A stretch of 64,000 nucleotides of DNA from Megaleporinus macrocephalus (lineage: Eukaryota > Chordata > Actinopteri > Characiformes > Anostomidae). Where the stretch lies: assembly GCA_021613375.1 (NCBI GenBank), contig CM038714.1, positions 39,948,623 to 40,012,622 on the forward strand. Direction: 5' to 3'. Positions 11,646 to 23,082 of this stretch are shown piece after piece. Under the pieces are notes generated by a model, which made no database searches, was not told where the DNA came from, and saw only the letters and a program-made list of their open reading frames with translations. The position numbers and the translations under genes were made by a program. Every line of letters begins with the position of its first letter. Position 1 is the stretch's first letter.

Positions 11646-12544
11646 ACTCTCAAATGCAGATTCATTAAATAAACAATCAATGGTTCCTGAATGCAAGTCG
11701 TTAAGTATGTTATTTGGAAGTACTAACCAGTGGTCACCACCAAAACATTTAAAACATATACATTCTCTTGTATTTAGACTCCCAAGTGGACGATTACATG
11801 TTAATATTACATATTAGAAAATATAGACTTTCGTCTATGTGCACCTCTTGTACACTTGATCCGTGTAACCACAATTACAAATTTGTAGTTATCAATCAAT
11901 AAAATCTTACTTCATGTTCTCTGTTTCATTTTCTGCTAATGTTAAAGGCAATCCTTCAGTACCCATATCCCATAAAACTGACTTCTAACAATAGAAGCCT
12001 GGACAGGAACACCCATCTTTTAGATCTAAAGCAAGAGTTTGTTTTCTCCTTTCCCCAGCTAAATTTCCAGAAAATTAAATAAAGGGTGGTCCAATTTAAT
12101 TTAAAGCATTAAAAAAACAGATCACCACTCCAAGATCCATCCTTGGGCAAATCTATGGTGTCTCATTTATGTTTGCAATACTGCTAGAGTTTCTTTGGTG
12201 TAAGAGAAAGAGAACAGAACCAATGGAAACAAGAACATGACGCAAACACTGGACACCACGATATATTTAGAAAATATCATGATATTAAGGTAATCACTGA
12301 AGCCCAGCACTAACGTCAACTGCAGGACACCATAGCAAAATAAAAATCATGTTGCTCAAAAAAATAATAAAAAAAACCTGAGCTTAGCGATTTGTATTCA
12401 GGTTAGCACTGATTTAAAGGGAGTCAAAGCTTCTATACAGTCCATTAGCAAAGTTAATGCAGAACTGTCAAGTACAATGACCCATAAATAATACATAGCG
12501 AAGGTGAGGAGAGGCCAGACACCCTTCTGCTCCGCTTCATCCCT
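11646..12544. other. Gene-free sequence
   Basis: No gene is recognised. A short TATCATGATATTA segment with AGCCCAGCACTAA at about 12255-12312 may be a fragment of a TAGGG-family miniature element. Confidence 0.45.
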
Positions 12545-12680
12545 CCACACACACACTCCAGCCCTCTACAAGGCCACATTAATTGTCTAATTCAGAGGCA
12601 ATTAGCTGGTGGTTAGAGGCTGTGGCCTTGCGGCCAGCTGGCCCTGATAAGGAGGACGGAGGCTAGAGGGCCGGCAGCCA
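12545..12680. promoter_or_regulatory. Candidate conserved non-coding element
   Basis: It contains clustered homeodomain-type words (CATTAATTGTCTAATT, GCAATTAGCTGG) and a GATA-type word (CTGATAAGG) in non-repetitive DNA, and is followed by a (TC)n tract at about 12687-12718. This is an appearance-based call only. Confidence 0.3.
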
Positions 12681-13184
12681 ACAGTGTCTCTCTCTCTCTC
12701 TCGCTCTCTCTCTCTCCCTCACTCTCTCGCGGTGTCTAGACCCATCAAACTCACCACAGCCAGCTTGTCAGTCTGACCCCACACAACCTTCACTGCTTAA
12801 GAAAGCGGACGTCACCTTGAGAAGGAATGAAGGCATTTCTGCTTATGTAAGCTACCACTGCGTACCATTACCATTACTTCCTCTTTTTTTTTGCAAATAG
12901 GAATTTTTGGGTCGATCAATTGGCAGGAGAAAAAAAATACAATACAGAACGCTGACATGCTGACATTGACAAATGGGCCAATCATAGTTGAGGTATTCAT
13001 GTGTCATATCCGTAACTGCTATGACTCGTGATTTAGCCGGAGTGATCTAACGAACGGTGGGGTTGTCAGTACTGCAGGGCAGGAGAGCGAGATGGCTGCT
13101 GGTACCGTTTCACGTGATATAATCTTGTGTTTTCTACTTTTACTGATAACAGGCTATCATACAGCATCAAAATCCTATACGTAC
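12681..13184. other. (TC)n microsatellite and gene-free sequence
   Basis: A (TC)n tract with minor interruptions lies at about 12687-12718. The remainder shows no gene. Confidence 0.55.
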
Positions 13185-13556
13185 TAGGGGTGTAAGAAAA
13201 TATCGAAAATATTGAATATCAGGATATTATGTGTGGTGATACTGTATCGATTCTCAAAAACACAGTATCGATACACAGATTCTGGAAGACAGTGAATCAT
13301 TCTGTGTTGGGTTTAAACCTCTGACCACTAGATGGTAGTGTTGTAATCCATTTTCAGCTCTACTCCAACATTAACAAGCAGCACAAGGGCGCAATGCTAT
13401 TGTAAGCATTGACAAACCTGTTCATATAGTGGTGTGATTATAATATAATATATCAACTTTGCCTGCAATATCACGATATATTGTGATATATTGAATCGTG
13501 CCCGCTGTATCACGATACGTATTGTATCGCCAGGTTCTTGCCAACACACAGCCCTA
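13185..13556 (+). mobile_element. Miniature hAT-like element, TAGGGGTGTAAG family, copy 1
   Basis: The left end TAGGGGTGTAAG and right end ACACAGCCCTA are short inverted repeats. The flanks ATACGTAC and ATACGTTC match at 7 of 8 bases, an 8-bp hAT-type target duplication. Subterminal DNA is full of TATCG/CGATA words at both ends. The central block (CTCCAACATTAACAAGCAGC, ACTAGATGG) is shared with copies at 40177, 42197 and 62614, all in this orientation. It is non-coding. Confidence 0.85.
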
Positions 13557-13812
13557 ATACGTTCTGGTTTAGGTATGAAGAAATGGTCTAGATGGCCTTA
13601 ATATGGAATGGTACACTTTACTATGACGGTAACAGAAAACAGGGGTTCCCAATGTTTACAACACAGATATAGCCAGAGATCATATCAGACATATACACCT
13701 GACACATCTATGTTGACTGCACTCTGGATATTGCTGCATTTCTGATCCTTTACAAATAAAGGCTAATGCTAATCCTGCCGCATTTAGTATAAACGTCTGC
13801 ATTTCAGCAGAG
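13557..13812. other. Gene-free spacer
   Basis: Short unassigned sequence between the miniature element and repeat copy B. Confidence 0.5.
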
Positions 13813-13994
13813 CATTAACATGGTGGCTCTGGGGCCGGATGTTTCGGAGAGGCTAATTGAAGCCATTTTGAGACAGATGTGTTGGGTTTAACTGTGTGCA
13901 GAGCTGAACGGGCAGGTACTACACGGGCAGTATTTAGTGATTTCGGCTGCACTGTGCGGATTGGAGCTGGATTGTCACCTCTGCACCCCTCATT
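13813..13994 (-). repeat. 180-bp dispersed repeat, copy B (inverted partner of 9555-9733)
   Basis: The reverse complement matches 9555-9733 from GAGGGGTGCAGAGGTGACAA to CACCATGTTAATG. Flanking DNA is unrelated in the two copies. An open frame crosses this copy but starts at a GTG and is not conserved as a frame in copy A. Confidence 0.8.
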
Positions 13995-14356
13995 CCGTCA
14001 GGTAAGTACAGGGAAAATATCGGATATCAGCAGCAACTCTCACATCAGTACGGCAAATCCACCTGCGAACTATTTAACAACAGCTTTCCACCATGAACGG
14101 ATGATTACATTCTAAAAAGAAATGATAACAACTACTGCAAAACAATGTCTTTGACAGCATGTATTCAGTAATAACTCTGTGAGAAAAGTTTCATTATTGG
14201 GCGTCTGGTTACTTATAGTCCTGCTGTGCACAATTCTGTGTCTGTAAATTTCTCTAGACTGGCACGTTTCACATCAAACCTCTTCAGAATGACTTGAAGT
14301 TTCTTTATTAAGAAATTTTCTAAAAAATTCATTTAAACATTTTTTAGTTTGAGTCA
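13995..14356. other. Gene-free spacer
   Basis: Unassigned. It includes a consensus-looking CAGGTAAGTA that I do not interpret as a real splice donor. Confidence 0.45.
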
Positions 14357-15237
14357 AATATATGACCGATCAGCGTTTTTGAGGCCGATTCCGATCGCCG
14401 ATCACCTTTCAACGCGATCAGGGGCGGGGCTATATGCCACGGCAGGGCTACATGTAGTTATTAGCGTCAAGAAACATGGTTTATTACCATTTTTAATGAG
14501 CTCATGTGAAAATAATGTTTTTTTTAACAAAATTAACAGTAAATAAACAAAGTAAATCATACAAATATCCCCAATACTGTAATCATTACATTTAGACCTT
14601 TAATTTAAAACTAAAAAAGCGAATTAAATAAATGCAGTAAAAACTGCAGTCATTAAACACAGACTCTGTTATTATAAACGACAATCTGCAGTCATTAAAT
14701 GTAGATCTTGAATTGTTGCTGCTGTTCTGTTCGTACCGGTCAGATCTGGTCTGCACTGTTTTCTGGGTTGTTTGTTTTGTGCTAGCTGTGCTGTTTGCTG
14801 ATACTCACTGTATTCAGTCGCGGGTGTCTCTAAAAACCGTATCAGATTAGAGGGTTAAATGTCTTTGTCTTGGTTTCCCAACGAGACACGGTTAATTTTA
14901 CAGATTTTAAAAAGTCTGTGTCACATACGACAACAAGCTGCCAGACAGACGCAACGCAACGCAGCGGAAAACTGTTCTGGTGAGGCTCCGCTTTAGTCAG
15001 TCTGTGGAAAATGAAAGGGTATGTGTTTCCACCTAGTGGTTCAGATAGGAATTGCAAGGACCTGGCCGGAGGGGGTTTCAACGAAACGCTAGCTGGAATA
15101 CAGAAATTAGGCTCATTTGTTTAACACCATCGATCGGCTCTTGGGATCGGCTAAATTGGAGAAATATCGGCCGATCACATATTTTGATTAAAAATCGTCC
15201 GATACCGATACATAACCGATCGATCTCTCCATCTCTA
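14357..15237 (-). mobile_element. TAGAGATGG-family non-autonomous element, copy A
   Basis: This roughly 880-bp element is the reverse complement of the copies at 23083-23953 and 56679-57580. The intact end (15237 side) reads ATCGATCTCTCCATCTCTA. The other terminus is mutated (ATATATGACCGATCAGCG), and no target duplication is visible. Subterminal DNA is rich in CGATCGG/CCGAT words. Internal frames (such as 14842-15081) recur in the copies but carry no recognised domain. Confidence 0.8.
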
Positions 15238-18200
15238 ATAGATGACTGACTGCATTTGTGGCAAAAAAAAAAAATCTATCCCTCAAAATGATGCAGGCCC
15301 GTTCTTATCTATGATTCTATAATGCTTCCCCAACGTGTTGATGATGTGTTGCAACCACAGTGCGTTTCAATATAACTGCAGTATGGCACTCTGACTGGAT
15401 CATGCAGCCCCACCATCCATCACCAGGCTTTCCAGACAGGTGACCCCTGTAAGGACACTGGGCATCATGCTCTCGGATTCCAAGCCACAAACGACAGACC
15501 CTTAAACTGCAGCCCCTTATACTGCAGAGGCAAAGCAGAGACAACGCCAAAGATGTGCAGCATGCAGCATCACAGCCAGGCGATTAAAGAAATGAGAGGT
15601 TTCAGCTGGGCAAAGAAAAAAAAGAAAAAAAAGAAAAATCATTTCTCCTCTAGCCTTTCAAGCAGAGGGATCATATAGTGTCTCCAAGCTCCCGGGTGTT
15701 TGACTCTGCAGATATTCAGCTAGCTGCTGCGTCCAAAAAAAAACGCTGCCAACTCATTAGACTTCAAAATCCTGCCACCAGCACAGACAAACCTTAGTCA
15801 CCCAAAACCCAGAGAGGAAAAGCATGGTGGATCAGCAACGTTTCTGCTGTGGGAACTCCGCATGGAGCCCCTGGGCGGCGTGCCATACCCTCAATGACAC
15901 CACACACACGCACACACGCGGTGCCACTCTGTCTACAGCTCCTGTCTGCTAAAACCATGTCAGAGAGGCATAAAAATTGATGAAAAATTGCAGCCGTTTG
16001 AGCATTCTCATTGTTAGCCATTGTGCACTGCGGCTGCACTGTCTGGCTTTAAGCAGTTCCTGGGTACTGAAAAAGGAAGGGAAACAAGTCCCCTATAGAA
16101 AGCGCATATACACACACCACTTATTTATTTATTTTTTTATTCTGTGTATTGTCCTCCACAGCAGACGTTTAAATTATATTTGCAATATATGAACACAATA
16201 GCAGAGTTTTCAAGTTTTCAAAATAAAAAAAACGTACAGAAAGTACGATTTAAGTAGCGTCTGCTGCAGTTCCACCACAAAACCTTATATAGCATGGGCT
16301 ACTGTGATCAGGGGCTACATCGAAACGAGCAAGATGGAGAGATACGGCTTTTGCTGCAAACAGAATTATATTTGCAGCCATTTGTCGTCTTTAATGGCAG
16401 CACGGCTCACATACTGTGGGCAGAAATGAAAGCGAGGGATAAAATATCCATGCCACCGTGACAAAGACCACCTTCATAAGGCTGCAATTGGCTTCTTATT
16501 TGAATTTCTTGCTCCACCTTAAATGGGGCTGCAGTCACATTCTGGCACCATTGAAGTTGGAATAAGAAATTTAAATAAGCAGCCGACTTCAGCTTTGTGA
16601 TGGTGGACACTGTTGGGGGGCACAGAGATCCATATAAGAAGCTAACTTCGACCTAATTCCACCTTAAATCTGGAAACACAAACACGCCTGACAATTCAGA
16701 GAGCACATCCAGCACAGCCATTTTTTTTTTTTCAATAAGCTTTGGATTCTGTATTTCAGACCGTGGAAGGGAACCTTCGAAAAGTACGCTCTATGTTTGA
16801 CCATCTGTCGGGCCGATTGTTTCCAGTCACTGGCTATCCGTGCCCACAGATAAGAGAATGGCCACTGCGTTATACAAGCAGGGGGAGTGCAGGGTTTTAG
16901 CAGAAACGTTTGCCGTTAAGTGTAACAGCAGTTCAGCACTGAGTATACAAAGCATGCCAAATAGTAAGATCAGGCTGACGGAATCATGTGACTTTCTGGT
17001 CTGAATCGTTAATTAATTAGTCAAAAAACGTGTTTTTCATATTTCAACTTCTCCATCTTGTCCTAGTCTGAAAAGCTTGTGTTGTGACTTGTTGGGATTT
17101 GGGTGTTCTATCGAAATTCAGGCTTTACCATTCAGATTTTATTTTCAAAATTGACAAAAAGTTGGTGTATAGACTTCTATACTCAATTTGTAATTTGTCT
17201 ATAGTACTGTCCCAAACCAAAAGACCAGCCTTCGTTTTTAGATTTCCAGTTTGTTGTAGAAGGGAAGCATAAGGAAGGGGAGCTTTTAATAAACATAAAC
17301 AGCTTTTTAATAAACAATCTCATTTGCGTCTCTTTTGCCGTCTTTAGTGAAAAAAGTGGACGATGGTTATGCTCCGCCCCCAAGATTGAACGACTGGGCT
17401 TTTCAGTTGTTTCTGAATTCTAGAGGCTGTGATTTTTGGTTGTTGTTGGGGGGGGGCAGAATGACAAAATCCATTGGGCATTGGGAGACTGTTTAAAACT
17501 ATTTTACAGTTTTTTGCACTGAACAGATGTTTAAATCTGACTGGTATTTCAAACTAACATTTAAAGGCATATTTACTGTAGTTGAAAGAGCAGAGGTTCA
17601 ACACAACACTGAGTTAATATGCTTAAATATCTGTATTTTATTTCATGTACAGCACTCGGAATGCTACAGACGTAAAATACACATTCCCAGTGGTAACCTA
17701 TGGGGATGCAGTTTCAATTTATAAACTTAAACATGTATATGTATGTATCTATAACTGCATATATCAGCTATTTCATACCCTAATGCATTTTTCTGGGTAT
17801 GAAAAAAACACATTATCGACTTGTCATTAGTTTGCTGGTGCGGCAGGCGTCAAGAAAGTCACTGATGAGTTCTAGCCGAGAGCTCATTTATAACATTAAA
17901 CTTCTAAGACTGAGCTGAAAAGAAGAATTATCCAACCAGTTGGTATAGCATATAAGCAAGACAACATTGTGCAATGCACAAGTCAAAAACACAACTACGC
18001 AAGTGAAAAAAGAGGGAAAGACTGTGTTAAAGCAGCTGAGCAACCCATAAACAAGAGACCATTAAAACTCTGTAGAATCAAAACTTACTCATATATATTT
18101 TGTGATTGTATTACACCTGAAAAGGTGTGTTGTTACACATCTACAACCACTGCTCGCAGTAACATACAAGGAGACATGACACCACCGAGCCAAAAACTAG

Positions 18201-18689
18201 CCCCACCACTTCACACTCTTGTGTTCCGTTTACCTTTACTGCCAACCAGCCTCCTCTGTTAATTAGTCTGGCATCTTTTTTCCTCCTTTTCAAAAAAGAA
18301 GGGAGGAGGCTAAAAAAAATAAAAAATAAATAAATAAATAAAAATGAAGAATGGTAGAACATCTGACAAATTAGCACAGAGCTCCAAAGGGGGGCATAAA
18401 AAAAAAAAGATCTACAGGGAGAAAGGACTACTTCAATTACAGAAATATTTAATTAATTTTAAAAACAAAGACCAGGAGGCCTACAGAAGAAAACAGAGAA
18501 ATCCATCACACACGCGATCCATCAAAAAGAAACAAAGCTGAGGGGACGATGTGTTTTTTCTATGCATGCCTACACGCAAAAATGCTACGTTATTACCCCC
18601 TGTACCCATCCGCACTATGCTAACGGCAGCTACAGACAGGCCAGCCCAGCTTAGGAGGATTTAACGGGGCAGATTCGGAGTTAAAGGCG
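15238..18689. other. Gene-free sequence
   Basis: No gene is identified across 3.4 kb. It contains an A-rich AAAG tract (about 15616-15640), a TTTA-rich patch (about 16122-16140), a T run near 16720, and an AAAT tract at 18318-18342. Several overlapping short open frames lack coding signatures. Confidence 0.5.
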
Positions 18690-18890
18690 GATTCCAAGGA
18701 CCAGGGTCTATTTATAGCATGCAGAAATTCATCATGCCTCACCGCCTCTCTCTCTCAGGGCTAAATCACGGCAGCGTCGAGAGGCAGGCCACGCTCAGGC
18801 CTTTCCCAGCCTCAATTAATGAAGAGATGGGCGTCCTCCTCAAATGAGCGGAGCTGCTGACTTGTTTAGCTTAATGGAATTCATGCCCTA
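18690..18890. promoter_or_regulatory. Candidate conserved non-coding element
   Basis: Repeat-free sequence including CTCAATTAATGAAGAGATGG and TAGCTTAATGGAATTCATG. It has homeodomain-type cores in a GC-balanced context. This is an appearance-based call. Confidence 0.3.
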
Positions 18891-19744
18891 CTGCTGAAGA
18901 ATTCCAAAATAAATTGTATTCTAAAACGTGTGCAAAGGAAACGAACGTGCTGTGAACCAAAAACAAATATCTTAAATAAAAGAAAGCAATTTACTGACGG
19001 CGAGAGGGGAAAAAAAAAGGGGGGGGTGATGTGCATGTGTGTGTGTGGGGGGGTACGTTAAGGAGGCAATGTAAACAAAACGACAGCGCACAGTATGAAA
19101 ATCAAATCTTATCTACAAGACATCACACAACTCAATTCCAAAGTCTGAGACTGCAGCGAGGCAGTAGCCTCTTCGTTTATTTATTTATTTTACTCCTGCA
19201 CAGTAGAAGCTGAGGAGCAGCTAATGATATTTCCAGTTTTTATAGCTTGTTTTTAAAGTTCCTCAGATTCCTCGCAGTTCATAATTTTAACTATGCTGAA
19301 AGGGGTGACCTCCCCCTAACTGTCTGCCTTTCCAGCACCGCAGATCTGACGGATCCAAGACAAAAGCGAGGGCATGGCTTATTGGAGGTGATGATCTAAG
19401 GCTCTGTGCGAGCCAGCAGCGCTCTGGAAAAGCCATATACATTTTCTGCACTTCTCTGCCTCTCTCCTCAGAGTTATTAAAACACACTCATAAACTTCAG
19501 CAGCTCAGGAACACCACAACCACCGCCCCCCAACCCTCAAACCGCTTCAAAACCATTACTCTGGTAGAGAGATTCAGAGGACTGGACCTTTTCCTACACA
19601 ACCGGCTTAAATATGCTCGTCAATGTCGGAGGCCAGTGTTTTCCAAACCAATCCTGGAGGCCAACCTGACCTACAGTGGCAATGTTTTTAATGCTCACAG
19701 CTAGAGAGACCAAAGCTGGGCCGGAAAAACACGCCTTTGAGATT
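18891..19744. other. Gene-free sequence
   Basis: G-rich runs lie near 19018-19052. The 66-codon minus frame at 19287-19487 has no recognised domain. Confidence 0.5.
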
Positions 19745-19947
19745 AACTTTTTTAACATATGGGATATGGGAAAAAATCTTATCACGATAATTTTTTTCAT
19801 ATCAGTCGATATCGATATATATCACGATATAAATCAAATCTAATCAAATTTCCTTTTTACTTAAGTGAGATATCAAGACATCAAAATTTTTATTTTTTCT
19901 TAAATTGTTTTTTATTTTCAGACAAATAGACAAATGTACTATAGAAC

Positions 19948-20016
<69 letters not shown>

Positions 20017-20560
20017 GTGTGTGTAATACAGTTGTGTAATGTTGTGTATATGGGGCAGTATTACTATGAACAGTATTCACACAGACACTGTGGTAAGCAG
20101 GCTGTTGCTGGCCCTTTAAGCTGGGGCTGAAGAAAGGACTCGTAGCGGTGAGTCGACTCTATCGGCTCAAATGGTGAATTCGTTTAGAGATTCTGTTTCG
20201 GTAGAAAAGTTTCCCTGCTCGGGTTTTTTGGTTATAAAGTCTACTTTGTCTCAGCATTCTCACTCGAACTCTGCTCGACTGTAGTGTCTGCAGTAACTTA
20301 TAACTAGCGCGTGGGTTAAGCTGCCGCTACGTCTACACTCTGTACTGTGTGCTTCAACCAAACACGAAGTGGCTGGAACTGTAGTTCAGTCACCTGATTG
20401 GTTTGGGGGCGGCGCTATTCTCATTCTCATTGGTTGTTCATGTTGTCTCTCAAAACACGGACGGAACTTAATTCTATCGACTTTCTATCGACTACGTCTT
20501 AAAGTTCCATCGAGGAAACGTTATTTCGCGATAAATATCCTTATCGTTTTATCAGCCCTA
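19745..20560 (+). mobile_element. Probable non-autonomous TATCG-type element containing a compound microsatellite
   Basis: The left portion (ATCTTATCACGATAA, CGATATATATCACGATA) and right end (CCTTATCGTTTTATCAGCCCTA) carry the TATCG subterminal style and an AGCCCTA-type terminus. The left boundary is uncertain and I could not identify a target duplication. A (TA)n(GT)n tract occupies 19949-20024. Confidence 0.5.
19949..20024. repeat. (AT)n(GT)n compound microsatellite
   Basis: About 15 AT units run directly into about 22 GT units with one GC interruption. Confidence 0.95.
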
Positions 20561-20797
20561 CATAGCAGTAGCATAGCGTTTAAGCTAGGACAGTAAACAA
20601 AGATCACATTATCAGTTTTGTGGTACTGCATCAATTCTGAAAAACACAGTATCTATTTTAAAGACTGGTGGCAGACAGTACTTCTTTTGTTGTTGTTGCA
20701 TTTAAACACTAAACCACTTCACAGCAATGCTCCTCACCAATGTAAACAAGTAGCGTAAGAGTGCACTGCTGACCTCAGCATTAGCAAACCTATGCAT
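20561..20797. other. Gene-free spacer with a partial TAGGGGTGTAAG-like fragment
   Basis: Words such as GTACTGCATCAATTCTGA and AACACAGTATCT at about 20620-20655 echo the interior of the 13185-13556 family, so a decayed fragment is likely. Confidence 0.4.
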
Positions 20798-21315
20798 TAG
20801 GGGTGTGCCATATTGTATCGTACACAATAATATCGCCAACATTTTTGAATATGGTGAACCATATTATACCCTGAAATATCATCCCATAACACCCATCCCT
20901 AATTATCACAACAGGTACTACTTTTTACTGTTTTTAGCAAAAGAAAAATTCACACTTTTCTCATTTCCCATTATATACCTACTAGAGACAGATTTTATTT
21001 GTCCAGTATCATTCACTTTACTTCAGTCCTGGATATATGGAGATATTTGCAGTGCATTATTTAGTATCATGACATTCTGGATCATTGACTTCTGTTACAA
21101 TCTGATGAAAATTCTTGTATTTTTAAATATCTCAGTTAGGGGTGTGCCATAACATATCATATGCAATAATAAAATTCAATTTTCATTTTGTTGCAGTGGT
21201 GTATTCTTGAAATATATTTTTTAATTCAAAGTTTTGTCATATCGCCAAGAGTATCGTTATCAAAAATACCATGAAATATCGTGATATTATTGTAAGGCCA
21301 TATCGCCCACCCCTA
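20798..21315 (+). mobile_element. Composite hAT-like element with perfect 8-bp target duplication, copy 1
   Basis: The 518-bp unit starts TAGGGGTGTGCCATATTG and ends CATATCGCCCACCCCTA. It is flanked by identical 8-bp repeats CTATGCAT, the hallmark of hAT-type insertion. It comprises two smaller inverted-repeat units (20798-20901 and 21137-21315, each with its own TAGGG/CCCTA ends) around a 235-bp spacer. Neither sub-unit is flanked by its own duplication, so the whole moved together. A 516-bp inverted copy lies at 54953-55468. Confidence 0.88.
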
Positions 21316-21969
21316 CTATGCATACAGTGTGTACTACGACCGTTCCCTCAAAATTCTATTCCAAATATCATGGTATATCTCCTAGCTTACAGTATCACCA
21401 TGTATCAAATTGTAACCCCTGTATCGTGAGGCAGAATTTAAACCATAACGGAAATGAGGAACGTCAACAAATGTTGCCAAAATATTATAAAACTTGGCGT
21501 CAAACAGTTAGAGCCACAAGATGATTCATATCATGAAGGGCTTGAATGTCCACTACTGATGTGTCACAAAGAAAACACAAAACTGTTTAGTATACTGAGC
21601 CTCCATGATCAGGCTGGGACTGTACTATGAAAGTACTGGGTGTTATTTTAGACCTGCAACAAAACATTAGAGCATTCACAGCCTTGCATCAAGTATTTTA
21701 CTCTGTTCAACAGACATCATTACCCTGAAAGACGAGCCTGAATCAGTCAATGGAAGACTGATTAGATTGACGCTCTGCAACTGTGTGGAAAACACACCTC
21801 TGCTAACTTTCACAACTCAAGACTTCAACGTTCTTAAACATGTAACACTTGGATGCAGATCGGACGCATGAGAAAGGATAAGTTGATTAGCTGCAATTAT
21901 TAGTTGACAATGTTGATCTAGCTCCACGCTTGCTTTGGCTCAGAGCCACAGGGGTTTCAGTCCAACCTT
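21316..21969. other. Gene-free sequence
   Basis: No gene is recognised. Degraded TATC-type words appear near 21360-21425. Confidence 0.5.
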
Positions 21970-22110
21970 CCACTGTGAGAAGACAACGTAAATCTATGGG
22001 TCTGAAAGGAGATGTAGCTGTCAGGAGGCCATTATTGAGAAGAAAAAGAAACTTTGCAAACTAAACAAAGAAGCTGATGGTATTCACAGAACAACAGAGT
22101 CCAAACCTCA
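21970..22110 (+). mobile_element. Internally deleted Tc1-like fragment, copy 4
   Basis: It carries GTGAGAAGACAACGTAAATC and GGGTCTGAAAGGAGATGTAG, giving VRRQRKSMGLKGDVAVRRPL, then AAACTAAACAAAGAAGCTGA and AACAACAGAGTCCAAACCTC. This is the same HTH-to-QSPDLN junction as the other copies. Confidence 0.6.
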
Positions 22111-22187
22111 ATATCACTGAATGTATTTACTGATTCTGAGACAACCATCTCCTGAGACTAAACTTGGTAGGTGTGGAGAAACATAGT

Positions 22188-22335
22188 GTTGCTGTCCAAA
22201 GAAAAGCAAATATCTTAATTTTCTGTGATTTTTAGTTTTCTACATCATTTGAAACCTATAACTGTTGTGTAACATTGTGGGACAGGTTGGACCAATGGAA
22301 ATGCTCCAAATACTTGTTTTTCTTTGGACAGCAAC
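22188..22335 (+). mobile_element. Miniature inverted-repeat element, CTGTCCAAWG family, copy 4 (short)
   Basis: The ends GTTGCTGTCCAAAGAAAAGC and TTTTTCTTTGGACAGCAAC form near-perfect inverted repeats. At 148 bp it is an internally deleted version of the 220-240-bp copies. Confidence 0.75.
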
Positions 22336-23082
22336 TCTAAATGCAGATGTCTATTCCTGTTAAAATGGAGGTCATAATAAACACATACTAAATATTGCAG
22401 GTGGACATACTAAATACTCGTATAGTATGGAATACTGTAATATAAGAGTTTCTAGTGTTAGCTTCTGTTAACTATGTTTTGTGGATTGTCTTGATGCTGA
22501 AAAACTAATCGTTTGTACCAAATTCACCTAATATCCGCTCACGGGACGCTACCTGTCCATTCTCTGCATGCAGTGGAACAAAATCTGGAGTTACAGAGAC
22601 TTTCATCTGTATATAATAAACATAGATCAACACAAAACTCTTCCCGCCCACCAAGTACAAGGAAAGGGGGGAGGGGAGAAGCTGAACTGTGCTGAACTCC
22701 ACGTATTGTCAAGATGGTACGAAGGTCAAGAAACAGCCACAGAGCAGAAGATCTGAAGAACAAAGCCTGAGAAAGAAGTTCTTAGAGCAGGCGAGGGCGA
22801 AGAGTCATGTGAACAATGAGGCGACTCGGCGGTGGAGAGACAAGGCTCAGGTTGGCTTCCTATTCGCCAGCTGGTTGTTTGAATTTTCCTGTTTTAACTT
22901 AAATAGGGCAGCAGTGCAGATGCCACAGTGTAACTGCAGCTCGGTGGTGCCTAACGTTCACCTATTTCTTCTGTTTGTATCTCGTAGACTCATTTGTGAT
23001 AGCAACTGGTTAGCACCTAGCTAACAATAGTTAGATTACTGGCTGTGTTGTTGTTTGCACTAATGTTATATCATGTTATCAA
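22336..23082. other. Gene-free sequence
   Basis: Open frames on both strands at 22505-23024 overlap one another and show no family match. There is no clear splice or promoter context. Confidence 0.45.

Noticed and set aside
11617..11817. 66-codon frame directly after the Tc1 copy
   Set aside because: It begins in the Tc1 end and continues into unrelated DNA, with no transposase similarity.
13879..14115. Open frame followed by a consensus splice donor (CAGGTAAGTA at about 13997)
   Set aside because: The frame starts at GTG, has no acceptor or family match, and is not preserved in the inverted copy at 9555-9733. The donor is probably chance.
14842..15081. 79-codon minus-strand frame considered as a host gene
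   Set aside because: It lies within the TAGAGATGG element and its DNA recurs in copies B and C, so it is repeat-derived.
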